A DNA stretch of 64,000 bases from Mycobacterium sp. GA-2829 (GTDB taxonomy: Bacteria > Actinomycetota > Actinomycetes > Mycobacteriales > Mycobacteriaceae). Under the pieces are notes generated by a model. It was given only the letters and a program-made list of their open reading frames with translations. It was not told where the DNA came from and searched no databases. The position numbers were made by a program, and so were the translations under genes. Location of the stretch: contig NZ_LQIT01000018.1 in the NCBI RefSeq assembly GCF_001499965.1, positions 1 to 64,000 of the forward strand. The letters are read 5' to 3'. Shown one piece after another: positions 20,989-30,228 of this stretch. The stretch's first letter is position 1, and every line of letters begins with the position of its first letter.

Positions 20989-22127
20989 TGCTCGGACCGA
21001 TGGACGAGTTCCCGGTTCACCAGATCCCGCAGCCGATCGCCTGGCCGGGCTCGTCGGACCGCAACTTCTACGACCGCTCGTACTTCAACGCCCATGACCG
21101 CAGCGGGGACATCTTCCTCATCACCGGGATCGGCTACTACCCGAACCTGGGCGTCAAGGACGCGTTCGTGCTGGTGTCGCGGCGCGGCGAAGGTGAGCGC
21201 GGGTTGTTGGGCGATACGCACACCGCCGTGCACCTCTCCGACGGCATCGATCAGGACCGGCTCCACCAACACGTGGGCAACTACCGCGTCGAGGTCACCG
21301 AGCCGCTGCGCAAACTGCGGATCGTCATGGACGAAACCGAGGGCGTGGCAGTCGATCTCACGTGGGAGGGGTTGTTCGATGTGGTGCAGGAACAGCCCCA
21401 CATCATGCGCACCGGGAACCGGGTCACCCTCGACGCGCAACGGTTCGCGCAGGTGGGTGCGTGGAGCGGGCGGATACTGATCGACGGGGACGAGATCGCC
21501 GTCGACCCGCAGACCTGGATCGGCACGAGGGACCGGTCATGGGGTATCCGGCCGATCGGTGAGGCCGAGCCGGCAGGCCGCCCCGCCGATCCGCCATTCG
21601 AGGGGATGTGGTGGCTGTACGTCCCGATGGCGTTCGACGACTTCGCGATCGTGTTGATCATCCAGGAGGATCCCAGCGGGTTCCGGTCGCTCAACGACTG
21701 CACGCGGGTGTGGCGCGACGGGCGGGTCGAGCAGCTGGGGTGGCCGCGGGTGAAGATCCACTACACCTCGGGCACGCGAATCCCTTACGGCGCCACCATC
21801 GAGGCGACCGCCGGGGACGGCACGCCGTTGCGGTTCGACGTCGAGTCGAGGCTGCCGGTGCCGATCCACATCGGCGGCGGGTACGGCGGCGACGCCGACT
21901 GGCTGCACGGGGTGTGGAAGGGCGAGAAGTTCACCGAGCGGCTCGATTACGACTTGAGTGACCCGGCGGTGTCGGGGCGCGCGATGTTCGGGGTGATCGA
22001 CCATGTGGGCCGGGCGACGTGCGAGGTGGACGGTTGCACCGTGGAGGGGTGGGGGCTGTTCGAGCACGGTGCGTTGGGCCGACACGATCCGTCGGGCTTC
22101 GCGGACTGGCTCACCCTGGCGCCCTAG
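20988..22127 (+). CDS. Conserved protein of unknown function (lipocalin-like?)
   Basis: This is a 379-residue soluble protein without signal peptide, membrane helix or cysteine motif. It is rich in beta-strand-like segments with aromatic residues (DRNFYDRSYFNAHDRSG, WWLYVPMAFDDFAIVL, RSWGIRPIG). The pattern recalls two-domain, lipocalin-like or carotenoid-hydratase-like beta-sandwich proteins, but no catalytic signature is recognisable. It overlaps the phosphotransferase stop by one base (TGATG), so the two proteins probably function together. A large hairpin follows the stop. Confidence 0.8.
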
Positions 22128-22135
22128 CGAACCCC

Positions 22136-22190
22136 GGCGATTTCGGTGTACTTGGTTGCGCTGAGCGCAACGAACTACGCCGAAATCACC
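22136..22190. terminator. Long imperfect palindrome between convergent genes (REP-like, terminator)
   Basis: Two 27-nt arms (22136-22162 and 22164-22190) pair at 23 of 27 positions, meeting at GCGCTGAGCGC. The element starts 9 bp after the plus-strand stop (22127) and runs over the minus-strand stop (22175), so it can terminate both transcripts. The core (GATTTCGGCGTA with GTTGCGCT) resembles palindromes I recall in many mycobacterial intergenic regions. Confidence 0.7.
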
Positions 22191-23662
22191 CGTTGCTGCT
22201 GCGCCGGGACCCGGCCGAAGATCATCGACTCCTCGATCCGGTCGAAGCGGTGGTCGATCGCGTCCAACACGTAGTTGTGCCGCACATTCCACGGCCGGTG
22301 TGTGCCCGACTTCGGCAGCGCATGCGGCGCGCGCTGGACGTACCCCGCGTTGATGTTCCACGCGGGCTTCTCCGCCATCGGCTTGTCCCCCAGGTGCGGA
22401 TACGCGTGCGTGTAGCCGTGGTCCTCCATGAACGCGATCAGTCGGGCGAACGCCCGCGCGGTGAGGTCGGCCCGCAGCGTCCACGACGCGTTGATGTACC
22501 CCACGCACCACGCCATGTTCGGCACGTCCTCGAGCATGTGTTCCTTGAACACGAACCGGTCCTGCGGCTTGATCTCCGCACCGTCGATGCTCAGCGCGAT
22601 CCCCCCGAGCGCCTGCAACTGCAGCCCCGTCGCGGTGATGATGATGTCGGCGTCGACATGCGCACCCGACCGCAGCACAACGCCGGTCGAATCGAACGTC
22701 TCGATGTGGTCGGTGACCACCTCTGCCCTGCCGTCGGCGATCGCCGTGTACAGGTCGTCGTCGAGGCTCAGGCACATGCGCTGATCCCACGGGTCGTACT
22801 TCGGGTTGAAGTGCACGTCGACCGGATAGTTCTCCGGCAGCGTCTTGGCGGCCTGGCTCCGGATGAACCGCCGGACCAGCCGAGGCGCCTTCCGCGACAG
22901 CGCGTACGTGGAGACGATGAACGCGAGGTTGTAGAACCGGACCAGGTGGAACGCGAGCCGTGCCGGGAACACCTTGCGGATGGCCTGCACGACGGGGTTG
23001 ATCCGCGGCGACGACAGCACGTAGGTGGGCGACCGCTGCAGCATCGTCACCCGGTTCGCCCGTTCGGCCAGCGCGGGCACCATGCTGATCGCGGTCGCAC
23101 CGCTGCCGATCACCACGACGTTCTTACCCGTGTAGTCGAGCGATTCCGGCCAGTGCTGCGGATGGACGACCTCACCCGCGAAGTTGTCGAGTCCGGGGAA
23201 CTCGGGACTGTACGGCTCGTCGTAGTCGTAGTAACCGGTCCCGAAGAACAGGAACCTGCTGCGGTACGTCCGCGGCACGCCGTCCTGCGTAGCCTGCACG
23301 GTCCACGTGTCGGTGGCCGAGTCCCAGTCCGCCGACAGCACATGGGTGTCGAACCGGATGTGCGCGTCGATGCCGTGCTTGCGCGCGGTCTGGGTGAGGT
23401 ATTCGCGGATGTCCGCGCCGTCGGCGACGTTCTCCGGCCGCGTCCACTGTTCGAACGGGAAGCTCAACGTGAAGATGTCGCTGTCGGAGCGGATGCCCGG
23501 GTACCGGAACAGGTCCCAGGTGCCGCCGATGCGGGACCGGCGCTCGAGGATCCGGTAGCTGCGCCCCGGATTCTTCTCCTGCAGGCGATAGGCCGCGCCT
23601 ATGCCCGAAATGCCCGCACCGATGATCAAGACATCGGTGTGCTCAGCATCGACGCTGCTCAT
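22175..23662 (-). CDS. Flavin-containing monooxygenase, EthA/MymA-like (Baeyer-Villiger type)
   Basis: This is a class B flavoprotein monooxygenase of 495 residues. The FAD motif GAGISG is at 15-20, the segment GGTWDLFRYPGIRSDSD is near-identical to the EthA and MymA stretch, and the type I BVMO fingerprint FAGEVVHPQHWP lies at about 161-172. The NADPH motif GSGATA lies at about 186. The late segment ATGLQLQALGG and the conserved NASWTLRADL also match EthA. EthA activates thioamide prodrugs and oxidises ketones; the physiological substrate here is unknown. GGAGG lies 4 bp before the ATG. No EthR-like TetR is adjacent, in contrast to ethA-ethR loci. Confidence 0.93.
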   Translation of the reverse strand: MSSVDAEHTDVLIIGAGISGIGAAYRLQEKNPGRSYRILERRSRIGGTWDLFRYPGIRSDSDIFTLSFPFEQWTRPENVADGADIREYLTQTARKHGIDAHIRFDTHVLSADWDSATDTWTVQATQDGVPRTYRSRFLFFGTGYYDYDEPYSPEFPGLDNFAGEVVHPQHWPESLDYTGKNVVVIGSGATAISMVPALAERANRVTMLQRSPTYVLSSPRINPVVQAIRKVFPARLAFHLVRFYNLAFIVSTYALSRKAPRLVRRFIRSQAAKTLPENYPVDVHFNPKYDPWDQRMCLSLDDDLYTAIADGRAEVVTDHIETFDSTGVVLRSGAHVDADIIITATGLQLQALGGIALSIDGAEIKPQDRFVFKEHMLEDVPNMAWCVGYINASWTLRADLTARAFARLIAFMEDHGYTHAYPHLGDKPMAEKPAWNINAGYVQRAPHALPKSGTHRPWNVRHNYVLDAIDHRFDRIEESMIFGRVPAQQQRVISA

Positions 23663-23707
23663 GGAACCTCCATTGGTCCGCTTACGTACCGACCCCCACC
23701 ATAGGGC

Positions 23708-24700
23708 TCACTTCTGCAGTGCGTCGACGATCTGCGCCAACGCGTCGACGTCGATCGGCCGAGGTTGATACAGGCAGATCCGGTCGGCAACTCCGGCCAC
23801 CCGGTCCCGGATGTGCGCGGCGATCTCCGTCGGTGTCCCGCAGGCGGCGATCGTGTGCAACACCTCGTCGGGGATCAGCGCACCCATCTCCTGCCAGCGG
23901 CCCTGCTTGGACATCGCGTGCAGCTCCGGTTGGAGATCACCCCACCCGTGCAGATCGAGCACCGGGCGGTACGCCGGGGTCGACCCGTAGAACGCCAGCA
24001 ACTGCCGCGTCGCGGCATGGTCGGGATTGGCGTCGGAGGTGACCGACACGATGATCTCCGGCACGACGGTGAACTCAGCGGCGTCGCGCCCCGCGGCCGC
24101 GAGCCCGTCGGCGACCGCCGCCATCGTCGACTCGTGCAGGAACCGCTTGGTCCCGAACGGCATCACCAGCAGCCCGTCGGCGTGCTCGGCGGTCGCCCGG
24201 GTCAGCCGCGGGCCCAGCGCCCCGACGAAGATCGGCGGCGGCCCATAGGTGTTGCCGCGCGGGGTGAAGTTCGGGGTCATCAGCGTGTGCCGGTAGAACT
24301 CGCCGCGGAAGTCGAGGCGCTCCCCGGTCTCCCACGTCGTGAAGATCGCCCGCAGCGCCGCGATCAACTCGGTCATCCGCGCGACCGGCCGGTCGAACTC
24401 CGCACCGAACCGCTTCTCGATCTGCGTCCGGATCTGGGTGCCCAACCCCAGCGTGAAGCGCCCACCGGAGAGGATCTGATGGTCGATCGCCTGATGCGCG
24501 AGGTGAATCGGATTGCGCGGGAAGGCGATCGCCACGTTGGTGAGCAGATCCAGCCCGCCGACCGTCGCCGCCAGCGTCAACGGGGTGAACACATCGTGCG
24601 GGCCCTCGAAGGTGAACACGCCGGCGGCGCCCGCCTCACGCAGCGCGTGTGCGCGTTCGATCGCATCCGTCGGGCCGAACAGCGCCGTCATCACCTGCAC
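23708..24700 (-). CDS. F420-dependent LLM-class oxidoreductase
   Basis: The 330-residue protein is a luciferase-like (LLM) TIM-barrel flavin/F420 enzyme. Recognisable segments are TNVAIAFPRNPIHLAHQAIDHQ and the LSGGRFTLGLGTQIRTQIEKRFG loop typical of F420-binding members. PPPIFVGALGPRLTRATAEHADGL and the C-terminal CGTPTEIAAHIRDRVAGV also fit the family. These are commonly TIGR03617-type proteins in mycobacteria. The substrate is unknown. It may be co-transcribed upstream of the EthA-like gene, 45 bp away on the same strand, which would pair two redox enzymes. Confidence 0.88.
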   Translation of the reverse strand: MQVMTALFGPTDAIERAHALREAGAAGVFTFEGPHDVFTPLTLAATVGGLDLLTNVAIAFPRNPIHLAHQAIDHQILSGGRFTLGLGTQIRTQIEKRFGAEFDRPVARMTELIAALRAIFTTWETGERLDFRGEFYRHTLMTPNFTPRGNTYGPPPIFVGALGPRLTRATAEHADGLLVMPFGTKRFLHESTMAAVADGLAAAGRDAAEFTVVPEIIVSVTSDANPDHAATRQLLAFYGSTPAYRPVLDLHGWGDLQPELHAMSKQGRWQEMGALIPDEVLHTIAACGTPTEIAAHIRDRVAGVADRICLYQPRPIDVDALAQIVDALQK

Positions 24701-24719
24701 GACGTGAGAGCCTAGTCAC

Positions 24720-26072
24720 ATGAGTGCACCGGTCGACGCCGACGTCGCCGTGGTGGGGGCCGGATTCGCCGGGCTCACGGCGGCCCGTGAACTCACCCGA
24801 GCGGGCCATGACGTGGTGGTGTTCGAGGGGCGGGAGCGGGTGGGCGGCCGCGCGTACACGACGACGGTGGCCGGGGTTCCGGTCGATCTCGGCGCGACGT
24901 TCATCGGACCGACGCAGGACGCGGTCACCACGCTCGCGGCCGAGTTGGGCTGCCGGACCGTCCGCACCTACGACCGCGGCAAAAACCTCATCCGCTGGCG
25001 CGGGCGGGTGCGCTCCTACCGCAGCACGGTCCCGCGATTGTCGATCATCGAGTTGCTCGACGTCAGCCGCATCCAGTGGCGGTTCGAGCGGTTGTACAGG
25101 CAGATCCCGGTCGCCGCACCGTGGACGGCGTCGGGCGCGCACCGGCTGGACGAGCTCAGCCTCGAGGGCTGGCTGCGTTCGGTGCGGGCGAGCGCGTCCA
25201 CCCGCGACCTGATGGCGATCATGTCGCGGGTGACGTGGGGGTGCGAACCGGGTGCGGTGTCGATGTTGCACGCCGCGCGCTACGTCAAGGCGGCGGGCGG
25301 CATCGGATGCATGCTCGACGTCGAGGGCGGCGCCCAGCAGGACCGCTTCCCGAACGGTGCCCAGGAAATCGCGTTGCGCATGGCCGCCGAGTTGGGCGAC
25401 CGGGTGGTCACAGGCGCGCCGGTGCGGCGCGTGGAGCGGCACGACGACGGATCCGTCTCGGTCCACACCGAGCGCGGCCGCACGTCCGCCCGTGCGGTGA
25501 TCGTCGCGGTGGCCCCCGCCCATCGCGAGACGATCGACTTCGAGCCACCCCTCCCAGACGGCTACCGCGCACTGGCCGGACGCTGGCCGCAGGGTCGGCT
25601 CAGCAAGGCCTACGCCGCCTATGAAAAGCCGTTCTGGCGCGACGGCGGCTGCTCGGGTGAGGCGTTGTCCGATGAGGGGCCGGTGTTCATCACCTTCGAC
25701 GTCAGCCCGTCCGACGACGGACCCGGGATCCTGCTCGGCTTCACCGACGCCGCGGCGTTCGACCGGCTGTCACCGCAGGAGCGGCGGCGCTGCGCGATCG
25801 AGGGGTTCGTCGCGTTGTTCGGCGACCCCGCCGCCAACCCGATCGATTACGTCGACCACCTCTGGGGCGCAGAAGAATTCGCGCCGGGAGGACCCACCGC
25901 AGCCGTCCCGCCGGGCGCCTGGACCGAGCACGGCCAGTGGCTGCGCCGACCGATCGACGGAATCCACTGGGCGGGAACCGAAACCGCGGACCGGTGGACG
26001 GGGTTCCTCGACGGCGCGGTGCGTTCAGGACAGCGCGCCGCCGCCGAGGTGCACGAGCGACTGTCGCGCTAG
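24720..26072 (+). CDS. Flavin monoamine oxidase family protein
   Basis: This 450-residue FAD enzyme has the dinucleotide motif GAGFAG (13-18), the ribose-binding glutamate E36 and the GG-RAYT motif after it. Its C-terminal FAD-binding block is [21 protein letters not shown]. These are hallmarks of the amine oxidase family (MAO, L-amino-acid and polyamine oxidases). The FAD-linking cysteine of mammalian MAO is not evident, so the FAD is probably non-covalent. It starts 19 bp from the divergent LLM gene and ends in a CTAG shared with the convergent hydrolase. Confidence 0.9.
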   Translation: MSAPVDADVAVVGAGFAGLTAARELTRAGHDVVVFEGRERVGGRAYTTTVAGVPVDLGATFIGPTQDAVTTLAAELGCRTVRTYDRGKNLIRWRGRVRSYRSTVPRLSIIELLDVSRIQWRFERLYRQIPVAAPWTASGAHRLDELSLEGWLRSVRASASTRDLMAIMSRVTWGCEPGAVSMLHAARYVKAAGGIGCMLDVEGGAQQDRFPNGAQEIALRMAAELGDRVVTGAPVRRVERHDDGSVSVHTERGRTSARAVIVAVAPAHRETIDFEPPLPDGYRALAGRWPQGRLSKAYAAYEKPFWRDGGCSGEALSDEGPVFITFDVSPSDDGPGILLGFTDAAAFDRLSPQERRRCAIEGFVALFGDPAANPIDYVDHLWGAEEFAPGGPTAAVPPGAWTEHGQWLRRPIDGIHWAGTETADRWTGFLDGAVRSGQRAAAEVHERLSR

Positions 26073-27037
26073 GAGGTGGCGCGGCGTTGTCCGCCCACTG
26101 ATTCCGCGAGCTTGCGCAGCGCGGCGTTGACCTCGTCGGGCCGTTCCAGGATCGCGCAGTGCCCACCCGAGAGTTCCACGAACGCAGCGAGATTGGGCAC
26201 GGCCTCGGCGATCCGGCGGGCCGAGGTGATGGGCAGCAGGCGGTCTTTGTCACTGCCGATGACCAGTGTCGGCACGGTCAGGTTCTCGAGTCCGATGTGG
26301 CGCGGGCCCATGGACTCGACCAGCACCTTGGCCCAGCCGCCGCGGCCGGCGGGCGGGGTGCCGGCGAACAGTTCGAAGACGAACGCGGCGATCGCCGGGT
26401 CGGCGGCGCGCCCGACGGCCAACTGTGAGACGAACTGGCGGCTCGGCCGATGCGCGGCGGCGAGCAGGGGTGAGCCCCCGAAGGTCTTGATGACGGTCCG
26501 GGCAGCCCGCACCCGGGTGCCCGACAGCCGGTGCGGCACCGGGAGGAACTGGATGTCGCGCAACAGGTCTCCGGTGGTCGTGTTGATCAACGCCACCGCG
26601 GCCGCGCGCTGGGCCACCCGCTCGGGGAAGCGTTCGGCCCAGGACGTGATCGCGATGCCGCCCATCGAGTGACCGGTGACCACCGCCCGTTCGTGCGGCG
26701 CTACGGTCGCCGCCAGCACGGCGTCGAGGTCGGCCGCGAGGTGGTCGAGGCTGTAGTTGCCGCGCCGCGGCGGCACGCCGCTGCGTCCGTGGCCCCGGTG
26801 GTCGTAGGCGATGACGCGGTGGTCGCGGGCGAGGTCGGCGATCTGGTAGGCCCAGACCCGGATGGCGCAGGTGATGCCGTGGGCGAGCACGACGGGCGGC
26901 GCGTCGTCGGGTCCGAAGACCTCGGTGTGCAGGCGCACCCCGTCGGCGGAACGTACGGGGATCACGCGGCTCGGCGGCAGCGCCTGCGCGGCCGCGAATC
27001 GGGTGGTCGCCAATTGGGCGGTCGTGGCCCTGCTCAT
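26069..27037 (-). CDS. Alpha/beta hydrolase
   Basis: This is a 322-residue alpha/beta-hydrolase-fold protein with oxyanion-hole region [11 protein letters not shown], the strand-turn DHRGHGRSG, nucleophile elbow GHSMGG (S124) and a C-terminal acid/histidine region ([11 protein letters not shown] and [11 protein letters not shown]). The GxNY-type loop [17 protein letters not shown] is typical of lipid or ester hydrolases in mycobacteria. No secretion signal is obvious. The stop overlaps that of the convergent amine oxidase within CTAG. The substrate cannot be deduced. Confidence 0.9.
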   Translation of the reverse strand: MSRATTAQLATTRFAAAQALPPSRVIPVRSADGVRLHTEVFGPDDAPPVVLAHGITCAIRVWAYQIADLARDHRVIAYDHRGHGRSGVPPRRGNYSLDHLAADLDAVLAATVAPHERAVVTGHSMGGIAITSWAERFPERVAQRAAAVALINTTTGDLLRDIQFLPVPHRLSGTRVRAARTVIKTFGGSPLLAAAHRPSRQFVSQLAVGRAADPAIAAFVFELFAGTPPAGRGGWAKVLVESMGPRHIGLENLTVPTLVIGSDKDRLLPITSARRIAEAVPNLAAFVELSGGHCAILERPDEVNAALRKLAESVGGQRRATS

Positions 27038-27172
27038 GGGTGCTCCCTCGGTTCCGGCAGCGTTGCCGGGAGGATCAGCTTAGCCGCCGGCGACCAGCAC
27101 CGCGGCGTACCGCGACACCTGCGTTGATCACCCGGGAGGTTAAATGGTTGCCGTCGACGGAAGGAAGGCACC

Positions 27173-28144
27173 ATGCGCGCGGTCCAGATTGCCCGGTTGG
27201 ACGGTCCCGAGGCGGTGCAGGTCGTCGATGTCGACGAACCCGACGCCGCCGATCAGGTGCTCGTCGAGGTGCACGCCGCGGGGGTGGCGTTCCCCGATGC
27301 CCTGCTCACCCGTGGGCTCTACCAGTACAAGCCGGACCTGCCGTTCACGCCGGGCGCCGAGATCGCCGGTGTGGTGCGCAGTGCGCCCGCCGATTGCGGG
27401 GTCTCCGCGGGCGACCGGGTGGCCGGGCTGACGATGCTGTCCGGCGGGATGGCCGAGGTCGTTGCGTTGCCGCCGGATCGGGTGTTCGCGCTACCCGATG
27501 CGGTGTCGTTCGAGGCGGGTGCGGGTCTGCTGTTCAACGACCTGACCGTGCACTGCGCGCTGCGTACCCGCGGCCGGCTGGCCGAGGGTGAGACCGTGCT
27601 GGTGCACGGCGCCGCGGGCGGGATCGGCACGTCGACGCTGCGCCTGGCCCCCGCGTTCGGCGCCGCGCGCACCATCGCGGTGGTGAGCACCGAGGAGAAG
27701 GTGGCGGTGGCCCGCGCGGCGGGCGCCGACGAGGTGGTGCTGGCCGACGGGTTCAAGGATGCGGTCAAGGAACTCACCGGAGGCCGAGGTGTCGACGTGG
27801 TGCTCGACCCGGTCGGCGGCGACCGGTTCACCGATTCGCTGCGCTCGTTGGCGCCGGGTGGGCGGTTGTTGGTCATCGGTTTCACCGGCGGCGACATCCC
27901 GACGGTGAAGGTGAACCGCCTGCTGCTCAACAACGTCGACGTCGTCGGAGTCGGTTGGGGTGCATGGACGTTCGCGCATCCCGGGTATGTCCGCGAACAG
28001 TGGGCGGAGCTCGAACCGCTGCTGGCCTCGGGTGCGGTGTCGGCGCCGCAGCCCGACGTCTATCCCCTCGACCGGGCGGCGGACGCCATTGCCGCACTGG
28101 AGAATCGAACGGCCAAGGGCAAGGTCGTCATCGCGCTGCGGTGA
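27173..28144 (+). CDS. NADPH:quinone oxidoreductase-type MDR family protein
   Basis: This 323-residue medium-chain reductase has a GroES-like N-domain (FPDALLTRGLYQYKPDLPFTPGAEIAGVV) and a Rossmann domain with VHGAAGGIGTS at about 143-153. The catalytic zinc cysteines of alcohol dehydrogenases are absent, which fits the zeta-crystallin/quinone-oxidoreductase group. The conserved DPVGGDRF and the late segment LEPLLASGAV support the family. GGAAGGAAGG precedes the ATG by a few bases. It is convergent with the following small exported protein, 4 bp apart. Confidence 0.92.
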   Translation: MRAVQIARLDGPEAVQVVDVDEPDAADQVLVEVHAAGVAFPDALLTRGLYQYKPDLPFTPGAEIAGVVRSAPADCGVSAGDRVAGLTMLSGGMAEVVALPPDRVFALPDAVSFEAGAGLLFNDLTVHCALRTRGRLAEGETVLVHGAAGGIGTSTLRLAPAFGAARTIAVVSTEEKVAVARAAGADEVVLADGFKDAVKELTGGRGVDVVLDPVGGDRFTDSLRSLAPGGRLLVIGFTGGDIPTVKVNRLLLNNVDVVGVGWGAWTFAHPGYVREQWAELEPLLASGAVSAPQPDVYPLDRAADAIAALENRTAKGKVVIALR

Positions 28145-28148
28145 GCGT

Positions 28149-28628
28149 TCAGGGCGCTGCGACGTAGTCCATCGGCGGGCCGTCGGGACCGACGGCGGAC
28201 TGGTCGGCGACCGCGGTCGCCACGTGCTGTCCGGACTGCACGGTCGCGAAGACCGACACGCGGTCGTTGACCGCGAACGACGCCGCCGGGTCGGCGGATT
28301 GCCGGTCGGCGGTCACGGCGTACGTATCCGGCGTCAACCGGTAGGTCTGCAGCAGCCCGTTGTCGCTGCGGGTGGTCACCGAATCGTCGGTCACGGCGAC
28401 GACGGTGCCGTTCTGGGTGACGGGCGCGCTGCCTGCGGCCTGCGGCACCTCAGGCGCGGCCGGGGCGGAATCGGGCGTCGAGAAGTGCACGATCGCACCG
28501 GCCAGCACACCCGCCGACGCCACCGCGAACGACAGCGAGCCGCCCACCACGACGGGCCACTGCGTCGTCCGGCGTTGGGTCATCGGTGCTGGTGACCGGT
28601 GTCTTCCACTCATACCTCTGCGCTCCAC
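28149..28628 (-). CDS. Membrane-anchored or exported hypothetical protein
   Basis: The protein is up to 159 residues, with one N-terminal hydrophobic segment (WPVVVGGSLSFAVASAGVLAGAIVHF) after a basic stretch. A Pro/Ala linker and a small beta-rich domain follow (GTVVAVTDDSVTTRSDNG, FAVNDRVSVFATVQ) that resembles OB-like or DUF5666-type folds. It is probably anchored in the membrane with the domain outside. The first ATG (28628) and the one at 28583 (MTQRRTTQW) are both possible starts. I do not recognise a specific family. The 181 bp upstream is gene-free; TTGACG near 28739 could be a -35 for it. Confidence 0.65.
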   Translation of the reverse strand: MERRGMSGRHRSPAPMTQRRTTQWPVVVGGSLSFAVASAGVLAGAIVHFSTPDSAPAAPEVPQAAGSAPVTQNGTVVAVTDDSVTTRSDNGLLQTYRLTPDTYAVTADRQSADPAASFAVNDRVSVFATVQSGQHVATAVADQSAVGPDGPPMDYVAAP

Positions 28629-28809
28629 GATGTTGTGCGTTCAGACGGGTTTCTACCCATGCCCTCCATCGTGCAAACAGCTTCTCCGCCGCAGAAGCTT
28701 CCCGCACCCACGTTGACCTGCTAAAACACCCGCGTCAATTTAGCGTGCGGCGACCCGCGAGCGACCGCCAGTCATTCACATCAGTCACATGCGTCACCCT
28801 TCCGCGTCC

Positions 28810-29550
28810 TCAGTTCTGCACGGTGGGCCGGATCGTCAACTCACCGATCTCGACGCCGTCGGGCGCCTCGATCGCGAACGCCATCGCTTCGGCAACCGCA
28901 TCGGGGTCGAGCCCGAAATCGTTCATCGAGCGCCGGATCCGCTCGCGCAACGCGGAATCGGCGATCGCGTCGTCCATATCCGTGTTGACGAATCCGGGAG
29001 AGATCGCCGTCGTGCGAATGACCCCGTCGGTGGACTCCTGCCGCAGGGCCTCGAGCACGGTCCGCACGGCGTTCTTGGTCGCCGCGTAGACGCCCTGTGC
29101 CGGAACGATTTTCAGACCCGACGTGGAGACCGTGGTCACGAAATGCCCACGGCCCTGGCGCCGGAAGACCGGCATGGCCGCGGCGATGCCGTGCAACACC
29201 CCGCGCAGGTTGACGTCGATCATCTCCGACCAGCCATCGACGTCGAGGTCGGCGATCGGGCCGATCCTGCCGACGCCGGCGTTGTTGATCATGACGTCGA
29301 GTCGCCCGAACTCGGCCACGGCGAGGTCGACGAGAAGGCGCACGTCGTCGAGGCGGGTCACGTCAGTCGGGCGGACCGCGACCGTTCCTCCTGCGTCACG
29401 GATCTCTGCGGCAAGTCGTTCGAGGTGATCGCCCCGGCGGGCGCCGAGCACTACCCTGGCGCCCCGTTGCGCGAGGAGTCGACCGGCAGCGGCGCCGATG
29501 CCGCTGCTCGCGCCGGTGATGACGACGACCTTGGATGGATTCGACGGCAT
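28810..29550 (-). CDS. Short-chain dehydrogenase/reductase
   Basis: A classical SDR of 246 residues: cofactor motif TGASSGIG (12-19), NNAG, and the catalytic S142, Y155 and K159 (YAATK). The arginine-rich turn ARRGDHLERL suggests NADP preference. The start ATG at 29550 follows from the conserved N-terminus; longer upstream codons run through the operator region. It is divergent from a TetR gene with two matching operators between them, so it is very likely the regulated target. The substrate is unknown. Confidence 0.93.
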   Translation of the reverse strand: MPSNPSKVVVITGASSGIGAAAGRLLAQRGARVVLGARRGDHLERLAAEIRDAGGTVAVRPTDVTRLDDVRLLVDLAVAEFGRLDVMINNAGVGRIGPIADLDVDGWSEMIDVNLRGVLHGIAAAMPVFRRQGRGHFVTTVSTSGLKIVPAQGVYAATKNAVRTVLEALRQESTDGVIRTTAISPGFVNTDMDDAIADSALRERIRRSMNDFGLDPDAVAEAMAFAIEAPDGVEIGELTIRPTVQN

Positions 29551-29574
29551 CTGACAGCCCCTTCCGATTAAAGT

Positions 29575-29619
29575 GGACACGTGTCCCCTTACCCCTTCAC
29601 CGTACCGGACAAGTGTCCG
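29575..29619. promoter_or_regulatory. Paired TetR operators between SDR and TetR genes
   Basis: Two palindromes of the form GGACANNTGTCC lie 32 bp apart centre to centre (about three helical turns): GGACACGTGTCC at 29575-29586 and CGGACAAGTGTCCG at 29606-29619. The second lies just before a TAGCGT -10 (29622-29627) for the TetR gene. The arrangement predicts cooperative repression of both divergent genes. Confidence 0.75.
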
Positions 29620-29639
29620 TTTAGCGTGACGGGCGACCG

Positions 29640-30176
29640 GTGAAGCGACGCAGTGACGCGGCGCAGAACCGGGCACGGATCATCGCGACCGCCCGCGAAC
29701 GGATCGTCGCGTCCTCCGACGTGAAGATGAACGAGATCGCCAAGGCGGCCGGAGTCGGCCAGGGCACGCTCTACCGTCACTTCCCCACCCGCGAGGCGCT
29801 GCTCGCCGAGGTGTACCGAGACGACGTCGAGGCGCTCGTCGCCGCTGCACCGCAACTGCTCGACAGCCACCCACCTCTCGAGGCGATGGCGCGCTGGTTC
29901 TCACGGGTGGCGGAGTACGCGCGCGTCAAACGCGGGATCTTCGCCGCCGCGACCCAGTCCGTGCGCGACGAATTCGTCGGCCACAGCGCCCAACCCATCG
30001 ACGCCGCCGTCACGGCACTGCTGGAGGCGGGTAAGGCCGCCGGCGAGATCCGGCCGGAAGCCGAGGCACGCGACGTGGTCCTGCTCATCGGTTTCCTGAC
30101 CCGCCTCGAGGACGAGGAGTGGGACGTCCGGGCACATCGGATCCTCGGCATGGTCCTGGACGGCCTGCGTGCGTGA
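29640..30176 (+). CDS. TetR/AcrR family transcriptional regulator
   Basis: This 178-residue TetR protein has its HTH at about residues 29-50 (KMNEIAKAAGVGQGTLYRHF) and a C-terminal domain containing RVKRGIFAAATQSV and LLIGFLTRLED, as in the SDR-linked TetR group. The start is GTG at 29640. The -10 TAGCGT at 29622 and the two GGACANNTGTCC sites upstream indicate autoregulation together with the divergent SDR. Confidence 0.93.
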   Translation: MKRRSDAAQNRARIIATARERIVASSDVKMNEIAKAAGVGQGTLYRHFPTREALLAEVYRDDVEALVAAAPQLLDSHPPLEAMARWFSRVAEYARVKRGIFAAATQSVRDEFVGHSAQPIDAAVTALLEAGKAAGEIRPEAEARDVVLLIGFLTRLEDEEWDVRAHRILGMVLDGLRA

Positions 30177-30228
30177 TGAACGCGGCAGTGCACAATCTCC
30201 CCGACGAGGTGCACACCCTGGAGGCCCT

